This document shows, piece by piece, positions 19,412 through 30,800 of a stretch of DNA of 64,000 nucleotides (within the stretch, counting starts at the first letter, position 1; each line of letters opens with the position of its first letter). Location of the stretch: positions 186,001-250,000 of the forward strand of contig OZ024935.1 of the NCBI GenBank assembly GCA_964017235.1, read 5' to 3'. The notes beneath the pieces were generated by a model. That model had not been told where the DNA came from and ran no database searches. It saw only the letters and a program-made list of their open reading frames with translations. Origin of the DNA: Sabellastarte sp. h YS-2021 (lineage: Eukaryota > Annelida > Polychaeta > Sabellida > Sabellidae). Made by a program: the position numbers and the translations under genes.

Positions 19412-21867
19412 TAATAGATAATAATAGAGATAGAGGTACTTTTAAAGACCGCTATGTGGGGTACTTTGGCACTACATGGATGACCTTGAATTTAGACCTT
19501 TAAGGTCAAATGTCTACAAGGTTGTAGAGGACATGTATATCTGTTATACATATCACCTATGAAGAGATTGAACCTTCTACCTTTGAGAGAACCAGCCAAT
19601 AGAGAAAGGTAGATAATTTTCAAAGATATGCTCGCAGCAGCCATCTTGTTTCTCAGAATGAGGCTAATTTCAGTCCTAGAGAAGCTTACCTCCCAATGAA
19701 GATATCCTGCAAATTTGGGGAACCTAGCTGGTTTGGTTTTCCTCTGAGAGCGTTAACGCCGAAAATCTCTCTATACATGGCGGAGGCGCAGCAAACGCTA
19801 AACCAAAGTATCCACCGGATGTCTCCGGTGGATGTCTGTGCATTCAAAACACCAGAAGAAGAGTTCAGTGTATATATCAGTGCACATATATATGATGAAC
19901 CATTTCCGTCAACCTTTCCTTTATTCCAGCTGTTTTTGAGAATTCCAAAGACAGAACCCCCTTTGTAAATTGCCGTTATATTGAAATAAATAAATAAATG
20001 TTCAATTCCGAAAACTTAACATTCTGTATTATGGCTATGACACATACACCTTGATTGAAAAAGCATACTTGATTTACATTTTAGTATTTTGCAATAATTG
20101 CAATGATCTAATTATCTTAAGGACCTGACAAAAAAATAAAGTTGTAATTCTGAAACTATATTCATTTAATTTAACTTCTACTGCTGGATTACCAGATGAT
20201 GCAACGCCATTCATATGGACTGGGATGTCAAAAATGTTAAAAAATATATGAAAAAGGCTGTAAAAGGTTGTATTCTTCACCTTTTTTAGGATATTGTATT
20301 ATTAATATTTAAATAGATGAGGAGAGTTGCTCAAATGGGGGGGGGGGGGGGAATACTCAGGTGTGTGATTTCAGAACTGGGAAGCTATCTAATGGTCCAG
20401 TGCCCGGATATCTGGGTCATAGTTCAGATGACCAGGAAATACACTATTGGGAGAATGGAAATAAATCCAGAAAATTGAGTATTCACCATTCAGGAAATCA
20501 AATCAAAGATATTTTATAGAATCCTGAGAAAATTTTTGAACTCATGAAATTAAGTGGTGACAAGTGGATCTCACAGACAATAACTCTGCAACCCAAATCC
20601 CTCATTTAATACATTTAAGGGTGCTGGAATTCACAAATGTGACCAAAGATCAGGGAAATATCAGCTCAAGTAAATATATTATTTAAAGATATTTTGTTTT
20701 TACCCGTCCAGAAAAAATTCACTCACCCAAACTTGTCGACAGCTTTAATACAATCATGATAACCATCAAATGTATTTGTTTGAAGTAGTTTTTATAATAT
20801 TTGCAAAATATAAGCACATGTTAACATCCTCCATTTTTGTTTTCATTACACTCAATATAAATACTACACCATTTTATTTTTTATTTTTTAAGTACACATA
20901 TGGTCAAGCTAAAAGTAGGTCCAAATTGATGTTGGCCCACAATTTACGACACTTTCCATGGTGAAAGACTGAGTACAGAAATCACACATTGTACACACAG
21001 CTAGACATTACAATATCAGATATACTAAAGTTTGTGGTCTCAGAAAGGTGTTCTGCTGTTACAATGATTGCAACACTGCAAATATATAGGTTCCCGATTC
21101 ATTTAAATTCTCTGAATGTACATTTATAACAGACAAACCTGCTCTTGTGTACAACATACACATTGGGGTTTCCTCTCCGCAGGTGCTTCCCTGGGTAGAC
21201 TCTATCAAACCAATTCGACACCCAGTCTTCACTTGCTTAAGTGTAAACTTCATTGTTCATGTTCTGATTTCTGAACAAAAAGATGTCAACAATTGTAATG
21301 CAGTGAAAGTAATGATTGTGTCTCGACGCAGTGTATCCTCGGACAGGACATTGTGAAACCTACAGGGGATTTAGCCATTCTAAAAATAACTGGTGACACA
21401 GCCAAGATGTCTTCATGAATATGTGCATTATAGCGGATATATATACGCATTATATGTATCAGCTGTAGCATGACCTGAGCTTCCACCAAATTATAGCTTC
21501 AGAAGACCACCATTTGTTTTACAGTGGGAGGTCACAAATCAACAGACTGTTACATTACCCGTATATACTAATATAACCAATTTGAAAGCTCTCACTGAAA
21601 CTTTTTAGTCATCACATACAAAAGGAAATCACTATTGGAAAAAATGCAAACATGTTGATGTTTAAGGGCAGCCAAGACCTAAAAGAAAAAGATTCATGAC
21701 CAAATTTCTGCATGATTATGGGAGACATATACAGATATTTTATCAACCATAGGATATCTGTCCTTCTAAGAGTACCAGGCCAAATGAGAAACAACATCCC
21801 AAATTTAACCTTCAAAAGGCCACCATTGGTCTTACAGTGGAAAGCCAAGGAGACAAAACAACTAGAA
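19412..21867. other. No recognised gene
   Basis: AT-rich sequence. It includes a G run of 15 (20337-20351), a hairpin listed separately, and short open frames. The longest (19696-19968, 90 codons) has no similarity I recognise and no supporting context. Confidence 0.5.
19810..19833. repeat. Perfect 10-bp-stem hairpin
   Basis: ATCCACCGGA and TCCGGTGGAT flank a TGTC loop. The arm resembles GTATCCACCGGC near 5950 in the satellite field, so it may be a stray repeat end. Confidence 0.7.
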
Positions 21868-21914
21868 AAGTGTTTTTGCTAACAAAAATGAAGCGTCCCC
21901 AAAGGTTAATATGC
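21868..21914 (+). repeat. Fragment resembling the left end of the 27355-28496 element
   Basis: TTTTTGCTAACAAAAATGAAGCGTCCCCAAAGGTT parallels the TTTTGCTAACAAAAGCGAAGC start at 27367, in a truncated copy interrupted by the next TIR element. Shown here only as key words. Confidence 0.5.
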
Positions 21915-22327
21915 ATTATAATTAAGGCTGCGACCGGGTGGTCGGTATTCGCGAGTGGGGTCGATTTGAGGAGATCTCGAGTGCTTTCTGGTCCACCCGA
22001 TTGTCGTTAACCACTAATATGTTATATTGTCGCCCACTTTATCACGTTTTTAGGATGACAAAGAATGACAACACTGCAAAATGGCAGAATTCTTTGTATA
22101 TTGGGAAATTTTATATAATACTCCTCATTTTATAACAATATGGTAAGTTTTGATTACCTTTCACCACTATTTTAATGCTAACACATCATTTCCGGAAACC
22201 ACCATTTTGTTTATGGAGAGGAAAAAACGTGCATACTAAACCACGCGAATACCGAACTGCGAGACAAATTTGGGTAGCTCAGGTACCGGGATGGATTTTA
22301 ACCACCCGTCACAGCCTTAATTATAAT
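21915..22327. mobile_element. Small TIR element (MITE), ~413 bp
   Basis: Ends are inverted repeats of about 27 bp: ATTATAATTAAGGCTG at the left and CAGCCTTAATTATAAT at the right, with GGGTGGT/ACCACCC inside. The outer TAATTA may be a target duplication. No coding capacity. Superfamily not assignable. Confidence 0.7.
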
Positions 22328-22333
22328 ATAAAG

Positions 22334-22846
22334 TAGGGGTGTGACAGGGTGCCCGGTCACCGAAAGACGGTGACAATCTATGAAACTACCGGGTATATTT
22401 TAACGTTCGTGGAAACCGAAAATCTATACTTCCTTTACAGAAAAGGTACAAATTGTGTTGAATAAAATAAATATAACAATAAAAAGTGTTTTACTTACCC
22501 TAGAACTCCATTATCTATCATATTTTATCACAACTTGAGCTTCAGTACACCTTAAGTACCTGGACTTCCTGTTTGGGGATTTACCGTAATCAACTAAACT
22601 ATCTCCATAGCAACCATAGTTCATTTCCTGTCTGCAGGTAAGTACTCTCTTTTTTGCTAGTATCCAGTTTAACTGTATTTTGTGTTGCTTTTTTTGACAA
22701 AAGGATCATTTTTGCCTTAAAAAACGAAGCAAACTGTAAGGAAATGGTCTAATATTAAGCTTTTGGATGTTCACAATCTCCGGTTACGGTCCGGTTATTT
22801 CCCGCGTATTAACCGGAGTCAAAATATTGTCCCCGTCTCACCCCTA
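22334..22846. mobile_element. Small TIR element, ~513 bp, hAT-like ends
   Basis: Left end TAGGGGTGTGACAGGG, right end CCCCGTCTCACCCCTA: imperfect TIRs of about 16 bp. TATAAAG occurs just outside both ends, suggesting a target duplication with small changes. TAGGGGTGTGA termini are common for hAT-type non-autonomous elements (family knowledge). No ORF. Confidence 0.65.
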
Positions 22847-23099
22847 AATTATAAAGTAGAAAAGGTTTTTGAAAAGAAGAACATGCAGTGCAGAGAGAGA
22901 AGATGTGAAAGTTAAGCAGACAGTGTGGAGGTATATGCATTGACATGAAAGAACAAGCAATCAGTGCCTGTGAACAGGCTCTGTGTCAGCTGTGTGTTTT
23001 GAGTTACAGAGTAGAAGTGAAGGAAGAAAAGAACAAAAAAAGTGTGCAGTGCAAATGGTATTCAGAAGTAAAGTACATAACTAGCTGTTAAGGTGTAAC

Positions 23100-23335
23100 A
23101 AGTAGGTGTAAAACATATTTAAAAATATATTTAAAATAAATTTAAATAAAATACCGTAAATGCAATAGTTTTCAACTGATTTACTGAACAGTGAGAATCT
23201 CAAATTAGCTATTCCTCAGCTTTGCACTGAGCTACAGGTCTGCAGTTTTACTATGTCATAGATGACCCAAAAGTAGGTGAGTCATATATTCAGACAAAGT
23301 GCTGTAAATGCAATAGTTTTCAAAAAATATAAAGG
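23100..23335. repeat. 155-bp satellite, outlying copies
   Basis: About one and a half units of the 155-bp family: TGTAAATGCAATAGTTTTCA occurs twice, with GAGCTACAGGTCTG and GATGACCCAAAAGTAGG between. Confidence 0.8.
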
Positions 23336-23775
23336 TGATAAAAGGCAAAACTCAAAATCAGCTATTTTATAACCTTAATTTGACCCATAGGGGGGAGGGG
23401 TCAGGGAGTAAATCTGACCAGCTATCTAGACTCTTCACATATGGTTTCCCAATACCTCTTAATCCATTCTAAAGCTCTAAAAGCAGTAATAAAGGATATA
23501 AGGCAAAAACACAAATTCAGCTATTTTATGACCCCACTTTGACCCACAAGGGGTCAGGGGGTACTAGTAAATCTGACCGGCTATCTAGACTCATCAACTA
23601 TGGTTTCCCAATACCTGTTAATACATTCTACAGCTCTAAAAGCAGTAATAATGGAGATATAAGGCAAAATGTCAAAATTGGCTATTTTATGACACCCCCC
23701 GGTATGCCCATGTACCTATTCACACCCAGCCTCAATTTATACTTTAAACAGAAAATTGGTTTACCACATCATAGG
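23336..23775. repeat. ~158-bp satellite (second family), short array
   Basis: About two and a half units with TTTCCCAATACCTCTTAAT, ATAAGGCAAAA and TTTGACCCA plus a G-rich stretch. The same family forms the core of 27420-28080. Confidence 0.8.
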
Positions 23776-24034
23776 TAATTGTAAAATTGATCATATACAT
23801 TAATAATTTACTGTGTAACTGTGATTGTTTTCATTGGTCATGAATTGGTCCACCACAACTAGAGTTTTAGTGTCTACGTAAGGCATGGTATTGCATACAA
23901 CTGCAAATGTATTACAGGTTTACCATAAATGATGCACATATTTTCAATATATTATATCATTTTATCAATAAGGTTCACAACTTCCTTTTTGAAATTGCAA
24001 ATTTAATAAGTAAACTAAATTTTTATAAGTTAAT

Positions 24035-24200
24035 ACCCTATCCAATGGACAATTGCTAATCCGGTCGGCGCAGAACAGCCCGCCAAACGTCAGAAAAAGA
24101 CGTCCTGTGTTTCCACCGGCTGGCCAGTCCCAGTACTGTGCACTCGCCAGGTGGCGCATCGCACTTCCTTCCTCTTTAGACAGTGTGACGTCATAGCATC
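24035..24200. repeat. DIRS element B, left inverted terminal repeat
   Basis: Mirrors about 27155-27330 with mismatches. Shared words include GTGCACTCGCCAGGTGGCGCAT, here and in complement on the right, and TGACGTCATAGCATC. Boundaries approximate. Confidence 0.8.
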
Positions 24201-24261
24201 TTTGTCATTGTCTATTAGACCCCTAGTAAGGTGACAGCGGGGTCGGTGGGAGGGTCTTGTG

Positions 24262-24350
24262 TGTCCATTGTGTCATAGGGTATTAACTTAATTTACTTAT
24301 TAAATTTGCAATTTTATTGTGTTAATACATCCTATCCAATGGACAATTGC
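24262..24350. repeat. DIRS element B, internal complementary region
   Basis: The first part complements the left terminus (TTGCAAATTTAATAAG...), and the second (ATTTTATTGTGTTAATACA) complements the right terminus at 27320-27344. Same junction logic as in element A. The left terminus carries ~17 extra bases relative to the ICR. Confidence 0.85.
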
Positions 24351-24713
24351 TGAATAACTACCGCTTGGTCGTCGGGTAAGTTACTAGGTACTTAAGTGAA
24401 CTCACAAACAAACTAACAAAATTTTTTTAAGCCTGGGTCGACCTTGACGTCTGGAAACCCTTAAGGCCATGGTCGGTACCCAGGGCTATACCGACGTTGC
24501 CCCCCTCCCCCTTTTTACAGACCTGCTCTGAGGGGAAGAGTGGGATGAGTTCAATCCCATAAGAAGAGAAATAAACCTCCCGAAGGAAACATATCAGACT
24601 TTTTTTGGTTTTTTTTTCATGTTTTTTTTGGGGGGGGGTTTATATATATATACATATATGTATATTATATGTACAATTATTTACGTACATACAAATCTCC
24701 TCTATATCCTGGG

Positions 24714-24755
24714 TTACTGGTGGATCTGCTGAGCAGCCACTACAGGTCCTAGGTG
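24714..24755 (-). pseudogene. C-terminal tail of element B recombinase
   Basis: Minus-strand reading gives HLGPVVAAQQIHQ then a stop, matching the end of the element A recombinase. It is separated from the rest of the gene by the 990-bp hAT-like insertion. Confidence 0.8.
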
Positions 24756-25745
24756 CAGTGTTCGCTCTCGAGCGCGATTTCACGAGTTTGTACACACTCT
24801 GGGGCGAGTTGTCGCAAAACCAACTCACCAACGCGTCTGTGCTGTCGCTACCAGGCGAAACACTCAAAACTGACGGAAGAAATTCGTCTATTATCGGAAG
24901 CGACGAACTACATATTTCCTCATAGAAATGGGTGAGAAAAGCATGAAAAGCAGTTTATTCTATTTTATATATTCAGCTAACAGTAATTCACGTGAGAATA
25001 TGTGTATTCTCGCGAGATTTCCGTGCTTTTTGTTGATTTTTAAACTCGTCTTCTGCTTACAGTGTCACTGGCGAAACAGTCGAAACTACTGACCAAAGAA
25101 ATTTGTCTGTTATCGGAAGCGACGACGTACATATTTCCCCATAGAAATAGGTGAGAAAGACATGAAAGATAGTTTATTTTATTTGATACACCCAGCTAAC
25201 AGTAATTCACGCGAGAATTCGGGTATTCTCACGAGATTTCCATGCTTTATGTCTAATTTTTAACTCGTCTTCTGCATATTGTGTCACAGGCGAAACAGTC
25301 GAAACAACTACTGACCAAAGAAATTTGTCTTATTGTCGGAAGAGACAAAATATATATTTCTTCAAAGAAAAGAGAAGAAATGCAATTTATTTATTTATTT
25401 GATGAATCCAGATAATAGTAAAATAAATAAAAAATTAAAATTAAAAAAAAACACCCAATAGCACCCAGCCATTAAGTCATTAAGATGTGGTTTAAAAGTG
25501 AAATTTTTAAAAAAATAAAAGACAAATAAAAACAGCATTAAATAGTTTATTTATTTGAACTTTTAGTTTAGCATCTATTTCTTATAATTTAAATAAAGAA
25601 GATTTTATGCAGTCCCAAATTGGAACTAAATATTTCAAAATATCTTGACGCAAAACATGTCTCACATTTTTTCACAGTTGTCTCGCCTTTTCAAGTGAAG
25701 GGAGACAGTCTGTCTCGCATTCATTTTTGACGAGAGCGAACACTG
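24756..25745 (+). mobile_element. 990-bp hAT-like non-autonomous element, copy 2
   Basis: Same length, orientation, 15-bp TIRs and internal ~217-bp repeats as 391-1380; only about four substitutions were noticed. It is inserted in the recombinase of DIRS element B. Flanks are CCTAGGTG on the left and CCTTAGGTG on the right, an 8-bp target duplication with a one-base difference. This copy supports an 8-bp hAT-type duplication better than copy 1 does. Confidence 0.88.
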
Positions 25746-26265
25746 CCTTAGGTGGTAGAGCTCTGAATCAGCCCAGGCCACATCCTTCAGGTAAAATTGT
25801 GTGAAGGTATTATGTGACTTCCAGTGGCAGGCTGAGAGGATTTGCTCTAAGGAGACTCCCGATTGGAAGGCTTTTGAAGCAGCAAAGGCCCTGACATCAT
25901 GGGCTTTAACCTGATGTAAAGAGTGGGCCTCCTGGTCAGAGAGCTCATAACATAGGATCACAGACTGCTTGATCCATGAGGAGATAGTGGCAGATGAGAT
26001 GTATTTGTCAAAACCTTTCTTAAAGGAGACAAAGACCATTCTGCCTTAGGTTTGAGGTCCTGTTCAAATAGTAGCGCAATGCCCTGACAGGGCAGAGGGA
26101 CCTGTCAGACTTCTGGGACCTATCCAGAGTTGGGGCCAGGGCTGGTATAACCACTGGGGAAACACTGTCTGGACCCTCTTTGGCCAGCTGAGGCTCTAGG
26201 AGCCATTCATGGAGATTTAGATTTGTCATATTTCTGTGAGGGATCTGATTGAAGGGCTGTGTCAA
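25746..26265 (-). pseudogene. Element B recombinase and RT C-terminus remnant
   Basis: 25746-26039 encodes the recombinase catalytic C-terminus: KAHDVRAF (H-x-x-R), CHWKSHN and FTQFYLKD with the tyrosine. A one-frame change near 26020-26039 joins it to LAKEGPDSVSPVVIPALAP and SLCPVRALRYYL. That in turn is fused directly to RT-tail sequence LTQPFNQIPHRN...LHEWLLEP, because about 600 bases present in element A (the recombinase N-terminus and the GKRRSE Arg motif) are deleted. Not functional. Confidence 0.85.
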
Positions 26266-26290
26266 CAGGTTGGGAAGATTGTGCAGAACT

Positions 26291-27070
26291 TCAGCTAGTC
26301 TGGGCCTTACCGGTCAGCTGATGCTGTGAAGCAGAGGAGCCCGTACCAGGAAGCTCTGTAACTGAAGTCGGTACACTGGTCTGAGTTTGACTGGTCAGCT
26401 GATGCTGTGAAGCAGAGGAGCCCGTACCAGGAAGCTCTGTAACTGAAGTCGGTACACTGGTCTGAGTTTGACTGGTCGGCTGATGCTGTGAAGCAGAGGA
26501 GCCCGTACCAGGAAGCTCTGTAACTGAAGTCGGTACACTGGTCTGAGTTTGACTGGTCAGCTGATGCTGTGGAGCAGAGAAGCTAGAGCCAGGAAACTGC
26601 ATTGAGGAAGAAGTCGGCTGGGCCAGTCTGATTAAAGGTTCATTTCCTTGTACAACACCAGCTGGAGGAGAGTGAGTGGGAATCACTTTGACGTTTGAAG
26701 AAAACGTCGGTTCAAAGGACCTGGCCAACAGAAATGCTTCTAACTGAATGAACCTGTCCGACCATTTCTGATCAAGTTCTTCTAGCTTAAAGTCAGTATC
26801 AGATTTCTTACCAACAGATTTGGTGGATTTTGAGGTGGAAGGCTTCTTTGATATCTTCTCTGGTGGGGTGACAGTAGAAGGGGATTTAACAGTACACTGA
26901 TCATCAACAGCCCCAATCACAGAAACAGACGTTGGGTCAACAAGAGTGTCATTGTCTTTAGATTGGGTAGAATCAAGTTTCTTAGCCTCCCGTTTTTCTT
27001 TCTTAATTTTATAAGAAGGGGTAGCCAATTGCAAACGCTGCTCTGGGGTTAAAGAATTGCAACTTAAAGA
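26291..27070 (-). pseudogene. Element B gag remnant
   Basis: LTPEQRLQLATPSYKIKKEK corresponds to LSDSQKGMLATPQYQIRKDK of element A gag. A coiled-coil-like segment follows (ELDQKWSDRFIQLEAFL), then the 27-residue repeats described separately. The Cys/His cluster is missing. The open frame extends upstream to 27283 through the inverted terminal repeat, but that part has no gag similarity. The frame runs into RT C-terminal sequence at about 26291-26300, marking the large internal deletion. Confidence 0.75.
26312..26600 (-). repeat. 81-bp coding minisatellite inside gag remnant
   Basis: Units start at 26312, 26393, 26474 and 26555, exactly 81 bp apart and nearly identical. Each encodes 27 residues including SQTQTSVPTSVTELPGTG, a Ser/Thr/Gln-rich repeat. 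The array sits at the edge of the internal deletion. Confidence 0.92.
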
Positions 27071-27154
27071 AATATCCAAACTCACAATAATTCCACAGAA
27101 TTGCAACAATTTCCGTGATAACAGAAAATCTGTGTGCACAGAACATGCACCAAA

Positions 27155-27330
27155 TGAAAAGGATGCTATGACGTCACGCTGTCTAGACAGGAAGGAAGTA
27201 CGATGCGCCACCTGGCGAGTGCACAGTACTGGGACCAGCAAGCCGGTGGAAACACAGGACGTCTTTTTCTGACTTTTGCCCACCCGTCTGCGCCAACCAG
27301 ATTAGCAACACTTCATTGGATAGGATGTAT
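27155..27330. repeat. DIRS element B, right inverted terminal repeat
   Basis: Complement of the left repeat, including GATGCTATGACGTCA and GCCACCTGGCGAGTGCAC. Ends near AACACAATAAAAT at 27344. Confidence 0.8.
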
Positions 27331-27354
27331 TAACACAATAAAATAGGTTCTGAA

Positions 27355-28496
27355 CTAGAGGAATGCTTTTGCTAACAAAAGCGAAGCATCCCTGAAAGTT
27401 GAAAATGCTTTGTGGTATTAATAAGCATGCTGTAAAGCTAAGAATGCACAAAGCTGTGCCATATGCTTTCCCAATACCTCTTAATACATTCTGAAGCTAT
27501 GAAAGCAACAATAAAGGAGATATAAGGCAAAAACTCCAAAGCAGCTATTTATGACCCCAGTTTGGCCCATAAGGGGGGGGTCGGGGGTAAAACTGACTGG
27601 CTATTTAGACTCTCCACATATGCTTTCCCAATACCTCTTAATACATTCTGAAGGTATAAAAGCAACAATAAAGGAGATATAAGGCAAAACTCCAAAGCAA
27701 CTATTTTATGACCCCAGTTTGACCCATAGGGGGGGGGGGGGACGGGGGATAAAACTGACCGGCTATTTAGATTCTCCACATATGCTTTCCCAATACCTCT
27801 TAATACATTCTGAAGCTATAAAAGCAACGATAAAGGAGATATAAGGCAAAAACTCCAAAGCAGCTATTTATGACCCCAGTTTAGCCCATAAGGGGAGGTC
27901 GGGGGTAAAACTGACTGGCTATTTAGACTCTCCACATATGCTTTCCCAATACCTCTTGATACATTCTGAAGCTATAAAAGCAACAATGAAGGAGATATAA
28001 GGGAAAAACTCAAAATCAGCTATTTTTAATCAGCTATTCCTATTACCTCCCAGTACATTTTATGGCTCTAAGTGCAATACTTAAGAAGATAATAGGGGGT
28101 TGACCTAAATTTAAGGCTTTCAGATTGGAAGGTGTCAGAAAATCACTCATAAATGAGACATTTTCAAGGGATTGCTCCCAAAATCTAATCAGCTCGTGTT
28201 TTCTATAGTATGAACAGGTGTGTCAAATTATAAGGCTGTGTAGCAAGTAGTTTTTCCTGAACTGCGATGACGGGGGGGACTTAAAAAAAATTGTTTTTGA
28301 TCATGTGACCTTCATAAAGGTCAAATATAAGCATGCAGAAAAATTTTCCCACGCCTAAGGTATATAACTGCCAAATATGGTTTGAAATCTTCTAATAATA
28401 AGGGAGATATTCGAGGGAGACCATAATGCGGCGGCGGAGGTGGCGGCGGCGAGGAAACCAAGGCGAAAACAAATAAGCACCCTTTCAGGGATGCTT
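27355..28496. mobile_element. Hairpin-ended element with ~158-bp tandem core (Helentron/pearl-like?)
   Basis: The left side has TTTTGCTAACAAAAGCGAAGCATCCCTGAAAG in two abutting motifs. The core is about four ~158-bp units (TTTCCCAATACC at 27467, 27624, 27786 and 27942). A diverged segment and a GCGGCGGCGGAGGTGGCGGC linker follow, then a right hairpin AAGCACCCT-TTC-AGGGATGCTT and AATTATC. The right hairpin arm repeats, inverted, the GAAGCATCCCTGAAAG of the left end. Tandem cores of this size between unique ends are known for bivalve pearl elements and other Helentron-associated elements; assignment is inference. No ORF. Confidence 0.5.
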
Positions 28497-29769
28497 AATT
28501 ATCTGATATCAATGGAAATGGGTTCTAGGAGGTAGTATCTGAAAATAGCATCAGAGATGCCCATACCCCACAGCCTGGGGAAATATTTTTCAACACCATG
28601 ACATATAGAAGTAGTGAAACAGAACAAAGATCAGGATACTGTCAGAGCAGTGTCAGTTATATAAAGGACCAAATAATGTTTAACTAGAGAAAATATTGTC
28701 TGAGAGAAAGAAAATATATGTAAAGATAAAGTATTAAAACAAGACAATTCAATAACAAGATGACAGCATTAATCAGTACACTAAAAATTATGACGCTGTA
28801 AAATTTATTAACTGGAGAATAGATGTCAATGGAAACAGCACAATTATGTAAAAGTACAAAAAATAATCCGTTGCAGCAATCCATATATCTTTGTTATAAG
28901 AGAAACAAGTCTCAAGTATAGCAAGTGAACACACTTTGGCAGAGCCAAAGCAAAAGGTCACACCATGATGCACACTAGTTCTGAAATTCTTCACTACGAG
29001 GGCTTTTTTTATATTTGGACTGTCGCACTCTCCGTTCTGACTCTCCCTATTAAAACTGTTGGTGAAAATGTTTTACGTTTGTTTACACTGCAATTAGTGC
29101 CACCAAACGGGAAATAATACAGGTTAATTTTTCAATATTTACACAGAAGTAGGGGTTAGCATAAGCCTTATTGGAATTTCGTTGGTGGAAAATTTATGTG
29201 AAAAAATAACTACCGGTATCTCCAGGCAAGATTTTATTAGAAATTTATTTCACCGGCTAAAATAAGGAACTTCTCAAAATGGCTGTCAGGTGAGTGCACT
29301 CGATAAAAAATTGTTGAAATAACACCTAACTTGTATTGTTTTGTGTATAAATACATCTACAAACTTGGATACACTTATTTTACATTACTTCCTGAAGTTT
29401 GGTAAGGTAAGGCCTAATATTTCTCTTTATATTTGGGCCGCCAGATTTTTGGACGCTAGCGTGAGCGATATATCAAGATAGTTGTTTAAATAGAAATAAA
29501 TACTCATTTTATGTCACATTTATAAGCGGTTTTATATTGCAAAAATGTAGTTCCAACAGTCCTGCAATGTACACGCTGAAATACGAGGTCAAAATAAGAT
29601 ACTTTATGTAGGAAGCATCAGAAAGGGGAGGGGAGCAAATGCGTACCGAGCCGTTCTGTAGTTCAGAACTAGATGTACACCTACACCCCATAACCAATGT
29701 CCCTGCCAAGTGTCAACCATTTACACCTTACAGAATTCAAGAGCCCGGACAAGATTTTAAGAAGGACCA
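28497..29769. other. No recognised feature
   Basis: AT-rich sequence with only short open frames lacking recognisable similarity. No repeat structure seen. Confidence 0.5.
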
Positions 29770-30301
29770 AAACAATATTTTTAAAAATCATTCACAAGTA
29801 AAAAGTGCACGCTTTTTACCTCAATATATATATTTTAAAGTATATCACTGTGTCTTCAGAACAGTCACTGACGGATCGGAAAAAAATCGCTTTCAGAACC
29901 GCCAATGGAAATGGCTCACAAATTATTTGCTTTAAGACCCGTTTTAAAGAAATATGTCTTTACCCTTGATATATTTTATAAATGTTTTCATAACAAAATC
30001 AGAACCGCAAAATTTCTATTCTAACATTACATTTTAGAATATCTTTAGTTTTGAAGCTATTTTGTAGAAAAATATACAAACTTTGTTATGTACTTGGTCT
30101 CAATTATAAGTGAGCTTTCAGTAACAAAATATTTCATTGGTTACTGAAATTAATCACGTTTGCAGACGAAAAGTTATACTTGGTCTGAGTGAGGTTTCAG
30201 TAACAAATTGTTTCATTGGTTAAAGAAATTATTCTAACATGACACGGATGTGTCTTCGATTCTGATTGGCTAAACGACGAAATACTTCCCCGGTAAAATA
30301 T

Positions 30302-30420
30302 AGGAATAACGCCCTCCAAACCATGGTATATGCAGAATTTTACCATGGTTTGAAATTATAAAATGAATTATTATGGTAAAATTCTGCATATATCATGGTT
30401 TGGAGGACGTTATTCCTATT
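30302..30420. repeat. Fold-back repeat
   Basis: Arms 30302-30352 and 30372-30417 pair over ~45 bases (AGGAATAACG...CGTTATTCCT; GCAGAATTTTACCATGG inside) around a ~20-base loop. The same arm sequence forms the fold-back at 31126-31276. Confidence 0.85.
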
Positions 30421-30584
30421 CTAACATGACAAAACAATTAATCATTTCCTTATATTTTGCAAAAAATCATGCCCATTTCACAAACGTTCAAAACAAATCA
30501 GGCTGTTCTACCAATTGTACATTGTGGCAGTAGCACTAAATACGCCGAAAATACAGTTTTTTAAAAAAAATTTTAGGTTCTATA

Positions 30585-30800
30585 GTGGTGGTGGACCAGT
30601 TCACGCCCGGGTACCAATTCATGCCCACCCCTAAATTTATCCAAAATAATCACATTTAAACAATAAATTACAAATGTATATGATCAATTTGATGATTATC
30701 TATAATGTGGTCAACATCTTCTGTATGAAAAATCATAAATCTTCAAGAAAATTGAGGGTGGGCGTGAATTGGTACCCGGGCGTGAACTGGTCCACAACCA
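30585..30800. mobile_element. Compact TIR element (MITE), ~216 bp
   Basis: Nearly perfect ~48-bp TIRs containing GGACCAGTTCACGCCCGGG at the left and the complement at the right. Flanked by TATA on both sides, so a TA/TATA target duplication is likely, as for mariner-type MITEs. Young by its TIR identity. Confidence 0.85.

Larger units (their letters stand above)
23992..27344 (-). mobile_element. DIRS element B, internally deleted
   Basis: Same orientation and architecture as element A, but only ~2.36 kb once the 990-bp insertion is subtracted. Inverted terminal repeats are about 24035-24200 and 27155-27330, and the ICR is 24262-24350. Inside are an N-terminal gag remnant, the last ~30 codons of RT and parts of the recombinase; most of gag, RT, RNase H and the recombinase Arg motif are missing. 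Protein similarity to A is high but far from identical (many conservative changes), so B is a related family, not a deleted copy of A. Confidence 0.88.

Noticed and set aside
19696-19968. 90-codon plus frame starting MKISCKFGEPSWFGFPLRA
   Set aside because: No recognisable family, includes the 19810 hairpin, and no promoter or splice context; too short to support.
27071-27283. Upstream extension of the element B gag frame
   Set aside because: It reads through the inverted terminal repeat, has no gag similarity, and element A gag begins outside its repeat.
28430-28460. CpG-island promoter of a host gene (GGCGGCGGAGG tract)
   Set aside because: The tract is ~35 bases, lies at the end of a repeat element like the GCGGACGCGGACG linkers elsewhere, and no gene follows.
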